DNA of 64,000 nucleotides from JBJXHC01 sp046160825 (GCA_046160825.1 JBJXHC010000009.1:46160-110159); one strand, 5' to 3'. Shown: positions 41,912 to 51,271, counted from the first letter of the stretch. Numbers and translations: made by a program. Notes: generated from the sequence alone by a model not told the origin.

Positions 41912-43023
41912 TGTTTACCCCAGTTTGACTTAATGCAGTAGGCAAAGATTTTCTCTGAGTAATTTTTGAACAGGGGAAAGCCAACCCCGCTCCGGGCAAG
42001 GAGAGCGTCCGTGTTCGCGGAGTCGAACAGGCGGTCGATGCTGACATACGGGAGGAGTGTATCAAGTTGCGACATCAGGGCTTCTTCGCGACCGCCCATC
42101 GCGGCGCGGCGGCGTTCAAATTCTTCCCGTGAAATAAACTCCATCGTTCGCGGTTTTCGTAACGGTGCATGTTGGTCGAAGTATTCAAGTGCCTTCAATA
42201 CCACTTCGCCAAGTCGCGCCGCGCGTTGTGGTCCGGCGGTAATATGAAAGACCTTACTGATGGACTCCGGTTGCTGCATGATGGCAACCATGGCATCGTC
42301 CACCCAATCAATGGGCACAAGATCAAGTGTGGTTTCCGGTGTGCCGGGAACATACGTGAGCATTCCTTTATAAAGAAGCCGGAGCGGAATATAAATGACA
42401 TTGAATGTACTGGTCTTTCCTGTGCGTGAATCGCCGATGATGATGCTGGGACGAAAGACGACCGACGGGATTTCGTGCATGTGATCGCGTACGATCCGCT
42501 CGGATTCATTCTTTGATTGCTCGTAGGTATTAAAGAACGTCTGTCCCATTTCCAGTTCACTCTCGTAAATTTCCCCGGCCCGCTGACCGGAAACTGATGA
42601 CGAGCCGACATACACAAACCGCTCAAGGTTCCGGCACGAGCGTGCAATGGCGAGAAGGCGTCGTGTACCCCCACAGTTGATATCACGCGCTTCGTTGAGG
42701 GGATGATCAAACCGGATAGTCGCTGCGCCATGAATAACGTGCGTGGTTTCGTTCGCTATCCGATCAATCTGTGCCTGAGTGAGTCCGCATTGGTCAAGCG
42801 CAACGTCGCCAAGCATGGCATCTATCCGCTGAACAGCATCGTGGATTCCCTCCTTGGCGGCGATCCGTTGTGCAATTGTTCTGATTCGTTCACCGGCCTG
42901 CTGCTCGTCTTCACCGCGAACGAGAAGCGTCATGGTCGAACCGGGATATGCGCGAAGAAGCCGCGGCAGCATATTGGAGCCAACGAGGCCCGTGCCGCCC
43001 GTGATAAAGAAGTGTGTATGCAT
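41908..43023 (-). CDS. NAD(P)-dependent extended SDR / thioester-reductase-like protein
   Basis: About 371 residues from MHTHFFITGGTG; ATG 43032 three codons earlier is equally possible and neither has a good ribosome site. Glycine motif FFITGGTGLVGSNML, then HVIHGAATIRFDHPLNEARDINCGGTRRLL, VYVGSSSVSG and active-site YEQSKNESER (YxxxK) with VFRPSIIIGDSRTGK. This matches male-sterility/thioester-reductase domains that reduce acyl thioesters or epimerise. The substrate is unknown. It is coupled to the hydrolase-like paralog downstream. Confidence 0.82.
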   Translation of the reverse strand: MHTHFFITGGTGLVGSNMLPRLLRAYPGSTMTLLVRGEDEQQAGERIRTIAQRIAAKEGIHDAVQRIDAMLGDVALDQCGLTQAQIDRIANETTHVIHGAATIRFDHPLNEARDINCGGTRRLLAIARSCRNLERFVYVGSSSVSGQRAGEIYESELEMGQTFFNTYEQSKNESERIVRDHMHEIPSVVFRPSIIIGDSRTGKTSTFNVIYIPLRLLYKGMLTYVPGTPETTLDLVPIDWVDDAMVAIMQQPESISKVFHITAGPQRAARLGEVVLKALEYFDQHAPLRKPRTMEFISREEFERRRAAMGGREEALMSQLDTLLPYVSIDRLFDSANTDALLARSGVGFPLFKNYSEKIFAYCIKSNWGKQ

Positions 43024-43171
43024 GGGAAACATAATAAGAAAGCAGTCGGCAATCAGCAACTATTCGGATGACTTCGACCGATCTTTGGTGGATGATTCAT
43101 ATTGCTCATTGCTCGATGCTTTAGTATATTTGATCGTCTCAAAACTGAATTCTTTCACTCGAAACCTCCTC

Positions 43172-44176
43172 TTGCCCTTCGTTCCTTCATATCTCACACT
43201 GTATCGGTCCGGCGAACTGCACAAGCGCGTGGAAGCGCTTGAGGCGATGCTTGCGTCATGCACAATCTGTCCTCACGACTGCGGGAACAACCGTTTGAAA
43301 GATGAAATCGCCCGTTGCTATTCGGGCTATCTTCCCGTTGTTTCGTCCGCCACTCCGCACTTTGGAGAAGAGCCTGCGTTGGTCGGGACCCACGGTGTCG
43401 GGAATATCTTCTTCGGGAATTGCAACCTCCGGTGCGTCTATTGCCAGAATTATCTCATCAGCCAGAACTGGAAGGAAGAGCGGAAGAACGAAGTGACCTT
43501 CGAGCGTCTTGCAGAGATGATGATCGAGTTGCAAGACAAAGGATGCCATGAAATCGGTTTCGTCTCACCGACGCACTTCGTTCCGCAAATCGTCAAGTCG
43601 GTGGAGATAGCTGCCGGCATGGGACTGCATATTCCTCTCATCTATAACACCAATGCGTATGATGCGGTGGAGGTATTACAGTTGCTTGATGGCATCATTG
43701 ATATTTATCTTCCCGACCTGAAATACATGGAAGACGAGATGGGATATGAGTATTCGAAAGTGAAGGGTTACGCCGGGCACGCCAAGGCGGCTATTCAAGA
43801 AATGCACCGGCAGGTGGGGAGCGAGTTGTTAATCGGTGAAGACGGCTTGGTGAAGCGCGGCCTCATCATCCGACATCTTGTTCTCCCCAATGACATCGCC
43901 AGCAGCAAGGATGCGCTCAGATGGGTAAACGGTACTCTCGGGAAAACCACCACCATGAGTATCATGGCGCAGTACTTCCCGACGCACAAAGCATTGGAGA
44001 TGCCGTTGCTGGATAGAAAAATCCGTCAGGGTGAATACGAACGTGTGCTCGCCATCCTCGACTCACTCGGGATGGAAAACGGCTGGGCACAGGAGTTCGA
44101 GGCATCGGAGTACTACAAACCGGAATTCGAGGATAGAGACCGGCCGTTCAAGGGCGGGTCGGACAATTTTGATTAG
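43172..44176 (+). CDS. Radical SAM protein, PflA-activase-like
   Basis: Roughly 334 residues; the start is uncertain, with no clear ribosome site and several TTG codons (43130, 43172). The family-typical opening VPSYLTLYRSGELHKRVEAL precedes CTICPHDCGNNRLKDEIARC, then the radical SAM cluster GNCNLRCVYCQNY (CxxxCxxC), VGFVSPTHFVPQIV and LPDLKYMEDEMGYEYSKVKGY. This is the PflA-like COG1313 group. Role unknown; relatives may activate glycyl radical or modify another protein. A -10-like TATATT at 43125-43130 may mark its promoter. Confidence 0.83.
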   Translation: MPFVPSYLTLYRSGELHKRVEALEAMLASCTICPHDCGNNRLKDEIARCYSGYLPVVSSATPHFGEEPALVGTHGVGNIFFGNCNLRCVYCQNYLISQNWKEERKNEVTFERLAEMMIELQDKGCHEIGFVSPTHFVPQIVKSVEIAAGMGLHIPLIYNTNAYDAVEVLQLLDGIIDIYLPDLKYMEDEMGYEYSKVKGYAGHAKAAIQEMHRQVGSELLIGEDGLVKRGLIIRHLVLPNDIASSKDALRWVNGTLGKTTTMSIMAQYFPTHKALEMPLLDRKIRQGEYERVLAILDSLGMENGWAQEFEASEYYKPEFEDRDRPFKGGSDNFD

Positions 44177-44183
44177 GGCTGGC

Positions 44184-44660
44184 ATGACATCACGGGAACG
44201 CGCAGAAAGAATTGCAAAGATCTCCACTCTCCCATCGCTTGTGAAGCAAGCAGTGAGTGGGTTGAACGATCAACAACTCGATACCACGTATCGTGATGGA
44301 GGCTGGACAGTCCGCCAGGTTGTCCACCATCTTGCAGATTCTCACATGAACGCTTTCGTACGCATGAAGCTGATCCTCACCGAAGAACGTCCGCCGCTCA
44401 AGGGATACAGTCAGGATGAATGGGCAACGTTGGTGGACACGAAAACGCTTGCCATCGCAAGCTCGCTGGCTATTCTTTCGGGGCTGCATGAACGGTGGAC
44501 GGCGCTGCTCGGCACAGTGAACGAAGCCCAATGGAGTCGCGTGGGACTTCATTCGGAAAGAGGCGATGTAACGCTGGAGAGTTTGCTCAACACGTACGCG
44601 CACCACGGCGAGAAGCATGTCGGTCAGATCATGAACTTGCGGACGATAAAAGGATGGTAA
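44184..44660 (+). CDS. DinB/YfiT-family putative metal-dependent hydrolase
   Basis: 158 residues from ATG 44184, 7 bases after the radical SAM stop. Four-helix-bundle DinB fold with the metal-binding histidines in VRQVVHHLADSHMNAF and NTYAHHGEKHVGQI. The TLVDTKTLAIASSLAILSGLH segment is typical of YfiT/BstA. Possibly a thiol- or bacillithiol-dependent transferase; the family's functions are varied. Confidence 0.87.
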   Translation: MTSRERAERIAKISTLPSLVKQAVSGLNDQQLDTTYRDGGWTVRQVVHHLADSHMNAFVRMKLILTEERPPLKGYSQDEWATLVDTKTLAIASSLAILSGLHERWTALLGTVNEAQWSRVGLHSERGDVTLESLLNTYAHHGEKHVGQIMNLRTIKGW

Positions 44661-44683
44661 CTCATGTACACAGGGAAAACTCC

Positions 44684-45331
44684 ATGAAATTCCGACTTGT
44701 CTATTGCATCGTTGTGGTTATTCTGCTGTGCGTGTCTTCGCATTCTCTTTTTTCGCAAGGCCAGCCGGTGCAGAAGTCGGCGCAGCCTTCATACCTCAAA
44801 CACTCCATCAGTGTCACACTCGGATTGACATACCCGCGCACACACAGTGGCCTCACCGCATTTTGGAATCAGGGACCGAGTGAAGCAATGTCGTTCTCCG
44901 TTAACGTGAGCCGCTGGATCGGTCTGGGTGTGGGATTTGAGATTGCACTGTTACAGTTTGATGAGCCGGCGTTCAGGGCAGCGTTTCCAACGGTCGAGTT
45001 GCAACACAGAGATATTGTGCTCAGTCACGTGTATGTCGGCGGGAGGTACAACATCCTTCCGGGCATGCGGACAAGCCCGTATCTTCAGGCGACTGTCGGC
45101 GTATCGCGAATGACCGAGGCGTTGTACCGGAAAGTGATTGACGGTGCCCGTGTCACGTACTATCACGTGGGAGGTTCAACGCGCCTCACGGGAGGCCTCG
45201 CTGCCGGCCTGGATATTTATTTCAATCGCGCACTCGCCCTGGAACTTGAGGCAAGAGCAATCTATGCCCACAATGATTCCGACCTCGGTATTGCAACGAG
45301 CATTCGAGCGGGCTTTCGTTTCAATTTCTAA
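44684..45331 (+). CDS. Outer-membrane beta-barrel protein
   Basis: 215 residues from ATG 44684, with GGGAA upstream. Signal peptide LVYCIVVVILLCVSSHSLFSQG. The rest alternates strands (ISVTLGLTYPRTHSG, SRWIGLGVGFEIALLQF, IVLSHVYVGGRYNILPG, GGLAAGLDIYFNRALALELEARAIY) and ends in FRFNF, a terminal aromatic as used by the BAM machinery. Eight strands are likely, an OmpA/OmpW-like small porin or structural barrel. Function unknown. Confidence 0.82.
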   Translation: MKFRLVYCIVVVILLCVSSHSLFSQGQPVQKSAQPSYLKHSISVTLGLTYPRTHSGLTAFWNQGPSEAMSFSVNVSRWIGLGVGFEIALLQFDEPAFRAAFPTVELQHRDIVLSHVYVGGRYNILPGMRTSPYLQATVGVSRMTEALYRKVIDGARVTYYHVGGSTRLTGGLAAGLDIYFNRALALELEARAIYAHNDSDLGIATSIRAGFRFNF

Positions 45332-45367
45332 TCCGTTGTTCGTTCTCTCGCTTCCGGATACCATCAC

Positions 45368-45955
45368 ATGACCAACGAAGAAATCCTCACCATCTTCAAA
45401 AAAGCTGGCGCACTGCTTGAAGGGCACTTCCAGTTGACCTCCGGATTGCACAGTCCACACTACTTCCAATGTGCGAAGGTTTTGCAACACCCGCGCAACA
45501 CAGAACTTCTCTGTGGTGAAATCGCAAAGCGATTCAAGAATGCGCGCATTGGCGTCGTTGTCGCGCCGGCACTCGGCGGCATTGTTGTCGGGCAGGAGGT
45601 GGGACGCCAACTCGGAGTCCGCACGATATTCACGGAACGCAAGGAAGGACAGATGCAGTTGCGGCGCGGGTTTGAGATCGCGCGTGATGAGCGTGTGCTT
45701 GTGTGCGAGGATGTGGTAACCACGGGGGGGTCGGTGTTCGAAGTGATGGCGATTGTTAATGAACATGGCGGGGTTGTGGCCGGGGTAGGGTATGTCGTGG
45801 ATCGAAGCGCAGGCAATGTCCGGTTTGAAATGGGGAAAGACGGACTACAGTTTGCACTGCTCCACATGGATGTTGTTGCATACACGCCCGCAGAGTGCCC
45901 GCTCTGTGCATCGGGAATTCCGGTCGCCAAACCGGGCAGCAGAGGAAACGCATGA
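45368..45955 (+). CDS. pyrE: Orotate phosphoribosyltransferase
   Basis: 195 residues. PRPP-binding motif VLVCEDVVTTGGSVFEV, the opening LEGHFQLTSGLHSPHYFQCAKVLQ, and VVVAPALGGIVVGQEVGRQLGVRTIFTERKEG. Converts orotate and PRPP to OMP in pyrimidine synthesis. C-terminal CPLCASG extends the core as in several bacterial PyrE proteins. Confidence 0.94.
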   Translation: MTNEEILTIFKKAGALLEGHFQLTSGLHSPHYFQCAKVLQHPRNTELLCGEIAKRFKNARIGVVVAPALGGIVVGQEVGRQLGVRTIFTERKEGQMQLRRGFEIARDERVLVCEDVVTTGGSVFEVMAIVNEHGGVVAGVGYVVDRSAGNVRFEMGKDGLQFALLHMDVVAYTPAECPLCASGIPVAKPGSRGNA

Positions 45956-45974
45956 ACAGTGTGGAGACGATAAA

Positions 45975-47054
45975 ATGCAATGGTTGAAAAATATACTCGG
46001 AAGTGAATTGCTCTACCACACGGTGATTGCCATTGCCATCGTGGTGGTGTTTGCAATGTTTTCCCGGGTTGTGAGAGCAGTGTTGAAATTTATCGCAGAC
46101 CGTGTATTCTCGCGAACAAAAACCGTACTGGATGATCGCATCGTTGCGGTAGTGTTACGCCATGTGCGACCATTGCTGATCGTCACGAGTCTCCACATTG
46201 CGGTTCGGGAAATCCGCAAAGGCACCGCGGCCACCGACGAGACCATCCTGCAGATTCTCGAATATGGCGACGCCATTCTGTACATCATTGCTGTCATCCT
46301 TGTTGTCAAGATTGTCTTTTGCATCATCCGTGAGATTATCGACTGGTATCTCGACAGGATCTCATCGGAAGGTTCTTCCAACCTGAAGATGTCGCTGGGT
46401 CCACTCACAGGCAAGGTGGCCAACATCCTGGTGGGAATGATTGCGACCATCATCATTCTCGATCATTTTAGCGTAAACATCGGAAGCCTGCTTGTCTCTC
46501 TCGGCGTTGGCTCACTTGCAGTTGCTCTTGCCGCACAGGACACACTTGCCAATATGATTGCAGGATTCGTCATCATGGTTGACCGCCCGTTCCGTGTCGG
46601 AGATCGCATCGAGCTTCCTTCCGGACAGACCGGCGATGTGATGGAGATCGGATTACGTTCAACCAAGGTACTCAACTTCGACAACAACCTTATCATCACG
46701 CCCAACGCGGAGATCGTCAAGGGAAGAATCATCAATTATTCTTATCCCTTCAACCAGATGCGTGCGCAGGTGAAGATGGGAGTTGCCTATGGTACCGACC
46801 CGGAAAAAGTGCGCGGCATTCTGCTCGCGCTTGCACGGAGTCATCCCGACATCGTCCCCGATCCCGCGCCGGAGGTCCACTTCACGGCGATGAACGATTC
46901 ATCAATCGAGTTTACGTTGGTGGCACGGGCATCGGATTTCAAGACTCAGTGGGCAGCGCAAAATATGATTCGCGAGCAGGCATACAGAAAATTCGCTGAA
47001 GAAGGGATAGAGATTCCCTTCCCGCAGCGCGTTGTGCACATGAAGACAACCTGA
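45975..47054 (+). CDS. MscS-family mechanosensitive channel
   Basis: 359 residues from ATG 45975; longer readings overlap pyrE. Four or five hydrophobic helices end in the pore helix GSLLVSLGVGSLAVALAAQDTLANMIAGFVI, followed by the beta domain motif RPFRVGDRIELPSGQTGDVMEIGLRSTKV and NNLIITPNAEIVKG. An ion channel opening on hypo-osmotic stress. Its TGA overlaps the nudix gene ATG by one base. Confidence 0.93.
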   Translation: MQWLKNILGSELLYHTVIAIAIVVVFAMFSRVVRAVLKFIADRVFSRTKTVLDDRIVAVVLRHVRPLLIVTSLHIAVREIRKGTAATDETILQILEYGDAILYIIAVILVVKIVFCIIREIIDWYLDRISSEGSSNLKMSLGPLTGKVANILVGMIATIIILDHFSVNIGSLLVSLGVGSLAVALAAQDTLANMIAGFVIMVDRPFRVGDRIELPSGQTGDVMEIGLRSTKVLNFDNNLIITPNAEIVKGRIINYSYPFNQMRAQVKMGVAYGTDPEKVRGILLALARSHPDIVPDPAPEVHFTAMNDSSIEFTLVARASDFKTQWAAQNMIREQAYRKFAEEGIEIPFPQRVVHMKTT

Positions 47055-47599
47055 TGGAATTAAAGCAGCTCAAACGTGAAGTTGTCTACCGCGGAAGAGT
47101 GTTTGATCTCATTGTCGATCAGGTGCAATATCCGTCAGGCAACACCTCCGTCCGCGAGATTGCCCATCACCCCGGAGGAGCGGTTGCGGTTCCGTTGCTG
47201 GCCGATGGCCGCGTGATTCTGGTGAAGCAGCTCCGTTATCCGTTTGGCAAACACCTGCTTGAATTGCCGGCGGGCAAACTCGATCCCGGAGAGGATCCGC
47301 GTGTTGCAGCAGAGCGTGAGTTGAAAGAAGAAACGGGCTGGACCGCGCGCACATGGGAAAAACTCGCTTCCATTTATACTACACCGGGCTTCTGCGACGA
47401 GGAACTTCATCTTTATCTTGCCACCGACCTTGTAGAATCACCTGATGGTCACGGGCGCGAAGAAGGAGAATTTACTATGACGGTTCACACCATCCCTCTT
47501 CAGGAAGCAATTGCATTGATTGAATCAGGGGAGATCAAAGACAGCAAAACCATCGCTGGCTTATTATTGGCGGAACGGAAGCTGCGGAGAGTGTTATGA
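47054..47599 (+). CDS. NUDIX hydrolase, ADP-ribose pyrophosphatase type
   Basis: 181 residues. NUDIX box GKLDPGEDPRVAAERELKEETGW is complete (Gx5Ex7REUxEExGU). The N-terminal VYRGRVFDLIVDQVQYPSGNTSVREIAHHPGGAVAVP is the ADP-ribose pyrophosphatase hallmark. It hydrolyses ADP-ribose or similar nucleoside diphosphates. Couples to mscS upstream and to a small gene downstream (ATGA overlap). Confidence 0.93.
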   Translation: MELKQLKREVVYRGRVFDLIVDQVQYPSGNTSVREIAHHPGGAVAVPLLADGRVILVKQLRYPFGKHLLELPAGKLDPGEDPRVAAERELKEETGWTARTWEKLASIYTTPGFCDEELHLYLATDLVESPDGHGREEGEFTMTVHTIPLQEAIALIESGEIKDSKTIAGLLLAERKLRRVL

Positions 47600-47769
47600 G
47601 TGACGCATTATCGCCGAGGATGTACCAACTTGATCTTAAAGCATGCATTGATCGGGCGTGTGGAGGAGAGCTTGCCGAGATTTCCTATTACGAGAGAAAT
47701 AACTGGCTGACAGTGGAGCTGGAATGCAACAAGTGCAAGCGCCGGTTTGTTGTTAAAGTAGAATGCTGA
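47596..47769 (+). CDS. Small Cys-rich protein downstream of nudix gene
   Basis: 57 residues from ATG 47596, which overlaps the nudix stop by 4 bases. Reads ACGGELAEISYYERNNWLTVELECNK near the middle, with a CxxC (ECNKCKRRF) at residue about 49 and earlier cysteines at 17 and 22. A four-Cys zinc ribbon is plausible. Coupled translation and no in-frame stop support it as real. Function unknown. Confidence 0.6.
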   Translation: MSDALSPRMYQLDLKACIDRACGGELAEISYYERNNWLTVELECNKCKRRFVVKVEC

Positions 47770-47785
47770 GCAAAAATAGGGCATC

Positions 47786-47920
47786 GATTCTGGATTATCG
47801 ATTCCAGATTCTGGATGTCTAGCCGAGAGGCGTTGAGGAGTCCATAGAGTTTATCCAGTTTGTAGAGTCGTGAGTGGCTGAGAGTACCGACCCAGAATCC
47901 AGAATCTCAAATCCAGAATC
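47786..47920. repeat. Inverted cluster of ATCCAGAATC-type repeats
   Basis: GATTCTGGAT occurs at about 47786-47796 and 47806-47816; its complement ATCCAGAATC, with partial copies, at 47891-47920. The arms enclose about 75 bp. They fill the 182-bp gap between the small Cys protein and the pyrimidine phosphorylase, where no gene is seen. Could form a long hairpin in the leader. The origin is unknown. Confidence 0.55.
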
Positions 47921-47951
47921 CCCCGGCGTCCCCAAAGCCGAAAGCAAGCAT

Positions 47952-49307
47952 ATGAGGCCCAGTTTGAATCCTGTTGAAGTGATACGAAAGAAACGGAACG
48001 GCGGAATCCTCTCCAAAGAGGATCTGCAATCGTTCATCGGCGGATACGTCAAAGGAGAAGTTGCGGACTACCAGATGTCGGCTTTTCTCATGGCGGCGTA
48101 TTTTAAAGGAATGACCGACGAGGAGACTGCGACGCTTACCGAGGTGATGTTGCACTCCGGCAAAGTGGTGGACCTCTCGCACGTTCCCGGCATCAAAGTG
48201 GACAAGCATTCCACCGGTGGCGTGGGCGACAAGGTGTCGCTGATCCTCGCGCCGATGGTCGCGGCGTGTGGCGTTCCCGTGCCGATGATCTCCGGTCGCG
48301 GACTCGGGCACACAGGCGGAACACTGGATAAACTCGAGGCCATTCCGGGATTCAGTACAACTCTCTCCATTGATGACTACAAGAAAGTGATTGCCGATAT
48401 CGGGCTGGTGTTGATCGGTCAAACGCAGGATATCGCTCCTGCCGATAAGAAAATGTACGCGCTACGCGACGTGACCGCAACCGTGGAATCCATTCCGCTG
48501 ATTGCCGGAAGCATCATGAGCAAGAAGCTTGCCGAGGGCATCGATGCGTTGGTGCTCGACGTGAAGACCGGCAACGGCGCGTTCATGAAATCGTATGAGG
48601 ACTCCATCGCCTTGGCGAAAGCGCTCGTGGGCATCGGGACGACGATGGGAAAACGCACAATGGGCTTTATCACCGACATGAGCCAGCCGCTCGGCAACGC
48701 AGTAGGCAATTGGTGTGAAGTGGTGGAGTCTGTGGAATGTTTGCGCGGCAAAAACGTGCCTGACCTGATGGAAGTGACATACGTATTGGGTGGAGCGATG
48801 GTCTACCTCGGCGGCAAAGCAGGCTCCATGGAAGAGGGAATGAAACTCTGTCGCTCTGCCATCTGGTCCGGCAAGGCCTACGAGAAGTTCGTTGAGATTG
48901 TACAGCGACAGGGAGGTGATGTATCGTATCTTGCGCAACCGGAGAAATATCCCAGGTCCGCTGTGACGCTTGAAGTAAAAAGCTCGGCGGCGGGCCACGT
49001 TGCGGGATTCGAAACCATGCGCATCGGGCTGTTGGCCATTGAGTTGGGTGCGGGTAGGCAACGTGTTGATGATGTGATTGATCCCAAAGCAGGAATGATC
49101 TTCGCCAAAAAGCTCGGCGACCATGTGGAGAAGGGTGAAACACTTGCCGTTATTCATACAGACAAGAAGGAAGCTGCCGAACGGGGAATGCTCGAGCTTG
49201 CTTCATCCATTCACATCAGTTCGGACAAACCTGAACGCGTCCCGCTGATCCATGCCGTTATTGATGCAACGGGCGTTCAACCGTGGAAGACGCCTGAGCA
49301 ATGGTAG
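47952..49307 (+). CDS. Pyrimidine-nucleoside phosphorylase
   Basis: 451 residues from ATG 47952; longer readings enter the repeat. Family motifs: GYVKGEVADYQMSAFLMAAYFKGMT, DKHSTGGVGDKVSLILAPM, SGRGLGHTGGTLDKLEAIPGF, and KMYALRDVTATVESIPLIAGSIMSKKLA. Full length for the thymidine/pyrimidine phosphorylase (DeoA/Pdp) family. Cleaves thymidine and uridine to base plus (deoxy)ribose-1-phosphate. Whether it prefers uridine (Pdp) or thymidine (DeoA) is not clear. Confidence 0.95.
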   Translation: MRPSLNPVEVIRKKRNGGILSKEDLQSFIGGYVKGEVADYQMSAFLMAAYFKGMTDEETATLTEVMLHSGKVVDLSHVPGIKVDKHSTGGVGDKVSLILAPMVAACGVPVPMISGRGLGHTGGTLDKLEAIPGFSTTLSIDDYKKVIADIGLVLIGQTQDIAPADKKMYALRDVTATVESIPLIAGSIMSKKLAEGIDALVLDVKTGNGAFMKSYEDSIALAKALVGIGTTMGKRTMGFITDMSQPLGNAVGNWCEVVESVECLRGKNVPDLMEVTYVLGGAMVYLGGKAGSMEEGMKLCRSAIWSGKAYEKFVEIVQRQGGDVSYLAQPEKYPRSAVTLEVKSSAAGHVAGFETMRIGLLAIELGAGRQRVDDVIDPKAGMIFAKKLGDHVEKGETLAVIHTDKKEAAERGMLELASSIHISSDKPERVPLIHAVIDATGVQPWKTPEQW

Positions 49308-49417
49308 GGCGCTCGGTTCTGGTTTATGGGATTTTTGAAGGCCAAAGGTTCTGATAATAGAATGTTAGCTCCAATGCTACCCGAGGCCGTCTAAAGTTAC
49401 TTAACTCTAAAATAATA

Positions 49418-50314
49418 ATGATGAAATCAAAATATTTCTTATTGATATTTTTTATTGGCTTTTCCACTTCCGTATTGAGCCAGTTAAAACAAATAAAAGC
49501 GAATGCAGCAATATTTAACTATACAGATAAAGGCAGTGGCGAACCAATTGTCTTTATACATGGCGGGTTAGAAGATTATCGCACGTGGGATGCACAAATT
49601 GACACGTTCTCAAAACACTATCGCATCGTTACTTACAGTAGAAGATTTAATTTCCCTAATCACAATACAAAAAAAGTAAAAGAGTTTTCAGCAAAAACAG
49701 AAGCTGAAGATTTAGCTTCACTAATTACGCAACTACAATTGGGGCCGGTCCATTTAGTTGGTCATTCCTTCGGAGGACTTATCTCGCTCTTCTTAGTAAA
49801 GCAGCATCCAGAACTAGTGCGTACACTAACACTTTCAGAGCCGGCATTAATTAGCTGGCTTCCTGATATAGCTGGCGGAGAAATTCTTTACGATAATTTT
49901 TATAACCAATTATGGAAGCCGGTTAAACAAGCCTCTAAAGCTAAAGACACATTAGCTGTTTTAAAACATACCTTAATTTATTTTGCAGGTGAAGATATAT
50001 TGGACAAGTTACCCCAAGAAATCAAAACTCAATTTATCCTAAATATTCCTGAGTGGTTTTCCATTGCATATTCTCCTGAGGCGTTTCCAGATTTCAAGAA
50101 AGAATATCTTAAAGACATTAAAGTACCTGTGCTTCTTCTGTCCGGCGGGCAAACTTTACCCATGTTGCAACTATTGAATAAAGAATTGAAAAGTGCCTTA
50201 CCCAACGCCCAACAATATCATTTGGATGAAGGTACTCATGATTACTGGGTGACACATCCTCAGCAAATGGGACAAGTTTTGTTGAGGTTTCTACAAACTA
50301 CTTCCCCAAAATAG
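49418..50314 (+). CDS. Alpha/beta hydrolase, exported
   Basis: 298 residues. Signal peptide KYFLLIFFIGFSTSVLSQ. Oxyanion HGG (VFIHGGLEDYRTWD), nucleophile elbow LVGHSFGGLIS (Ser), and a C-terminal His in DEGTHDYWVTHPQQ. A typical serine alpha/beta hydrolase. Codon and base use are more AT-rich than in neighbours to the left, as in the following genes, suggesting later acquisition. Substrate unknown. Confidence 0.9.
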   Translation: MMKSKYFLLIFFIGFSTSVLSQLKQIKANAAIFNYTDKGSGEPIVFIHGGLEDYRTWDAQIDTFSKHYRIVTYSRRFNFPNHNTKKVKEFSAKTEAEDLASLITQLQLGPVHLVGHSFGGLISLFLVKQHPELVRTLTLSEPALISWLPDIAGGEILYDNFYNQLWKPVKQASKAKDTLAVLKHTLIYFAGEDILDKLPQEIKTQFILNIPEWFSIAYSPEAFPDFKKEYLKDIKVPVLLLSGGQTLPMLQLLNKELKSALPNAQQYHLDEGTHDYWVTHPQQMGQVLLRFLQTTSPK

Positions 50315-50377
50315 ACTACTATTGGTTTGACGAAAAGCAAAAGCAGAAAACAGACGACAAAAAACAAAGTGAACATC

Positions 50378-50758
50378 ATGTCAGAAGAACAAAAGTCATT
50401 ACCCAAATGGATACTGATAGTATCAGGACTTTTTGCATTACTTGAGCTCGGGGTAAGTGTAGCGTTATGTTTTTCACCGGAGTCGGTTTTGGAGATGGTT
50501 GATCTTAACGCAAAAGGTGTTGACTACGTAATTTATATGTGGGCTGCCCGACAATTTGCCCTTGGTGTTATCTTTGGTTATGCGACACTTAAAAAATCAA
50601 TTCCCATGCTGACAATCGCATATATTTTCTTCCTCGTAATGTTTGTCGGCGACTTCTTCATTGGCATCTCACAAAAGGACAATCCGCTTATCATTACTGC
50701 TGTAGTAATGTGCATTGTGTCTTCGACAATGATATTTGCAATCAATAAGCGAAAATAG
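50378..50758 (+). CDS. Small four-helix membrane protein
   Basis: 126 residues from ATG 50378 (MSEEQKSLPKWI); an upstream in-frame start to 50327 lacks support. Four hydrophobic segments (WILIVSGLFALLELGVSVALCF, FALGVIFGYATL, PMLTIAYIFFLVMFVGDFFIGI, PLIITAVVMCIVSSTMIFAI). The layout fits small DUF4345-like proteins, but no firm match. Function unknown. Confidence 0.65.
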   Translation: MSEEQKSLPKWILIVSGLFALLELGVSVALCFSPESVLEMVDLNAKGVDYVIYMWAARQFALGVIFGYATLKKSIPMLTIAYIFFLVMFVGDFFIGISQKDNPLIITAVVMCIVSSTMIFAINKRK

Positions 50759-50773
50759 TATTAGGAGACCAGC

Positions 50774-51244
50774 ATGAAAGCACAAGGCAAAACCGTTAAG
50801 GAAATTTTATCAAACCTGCCCGATGACAGGCTTGAACCCTTTAACAAACTGCACGATGTCATTGTAAAAAACCTGCCCAAAGGATTTGAACCTGGCATCA
50901 GTTACGGTGGCCTGGGTTATGTGGTGCCGCATAAACTCTACCCCGCAGGTTACCATTGCAAGCCGGAAGAGCCGCTACCTTTTGCCGGCATTGCCTCGCA
51001 AAAAGGATCCATTAATTTTTACCACATGGGCGTTTATGCTGATCCGAAATTATCAAAATGGTTTGTGAGCGAGTATCCCAAACACAGCAAACAAAAACTC
51101 GATATGGGTAAGAGTTGCGTGCGTTTTAAGAAGATGGAAGAGATTCCCTATAAACTCATCGGTGAATTAATGAAAAAGATGAGCGCCGGGGAATGGATTG
51201 AGATGTATGAGAAAAATCTTGTACCGAAATCGAAGAAGAGGTAA
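50774..51244 (+). CDS. DUF1801 domain-containing protein
   Basis: 156 residues. The YdhG-like DUF1801 fold: TVKEILSNLPDDRLEPFNKLHDVIVKNLPKGFEPGISYGGLGYVVP, PLPFAGIASQKGSINFYHMGVYAD, then MGKSCVRFKKMEEIPYKLIGELM. Function unknown; relatives are small soluble proteins frequent in Bacteroidota accessory regions. A second DUF1801 gene lies 450 bp downstream. Confidence 0.88.
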   Translation: MKAQGKTVKEILSNLPDDRLEPFNKLHDVIVKNLPKGFEPGISYGGLGYVVPHKLYPAGYHCKPEEPLPFAGIASQKGSINFYHMGVYADPKLSKWFVSEYPKHSKQKLDMGKSCVRFKKMEEIPYKLIGELMKKMSAGEWIEMYEKNLVPKSKKR

Positions 51245-51271
51245 GAGTCGTTGTTCGTTCTCCGGCTGCCC

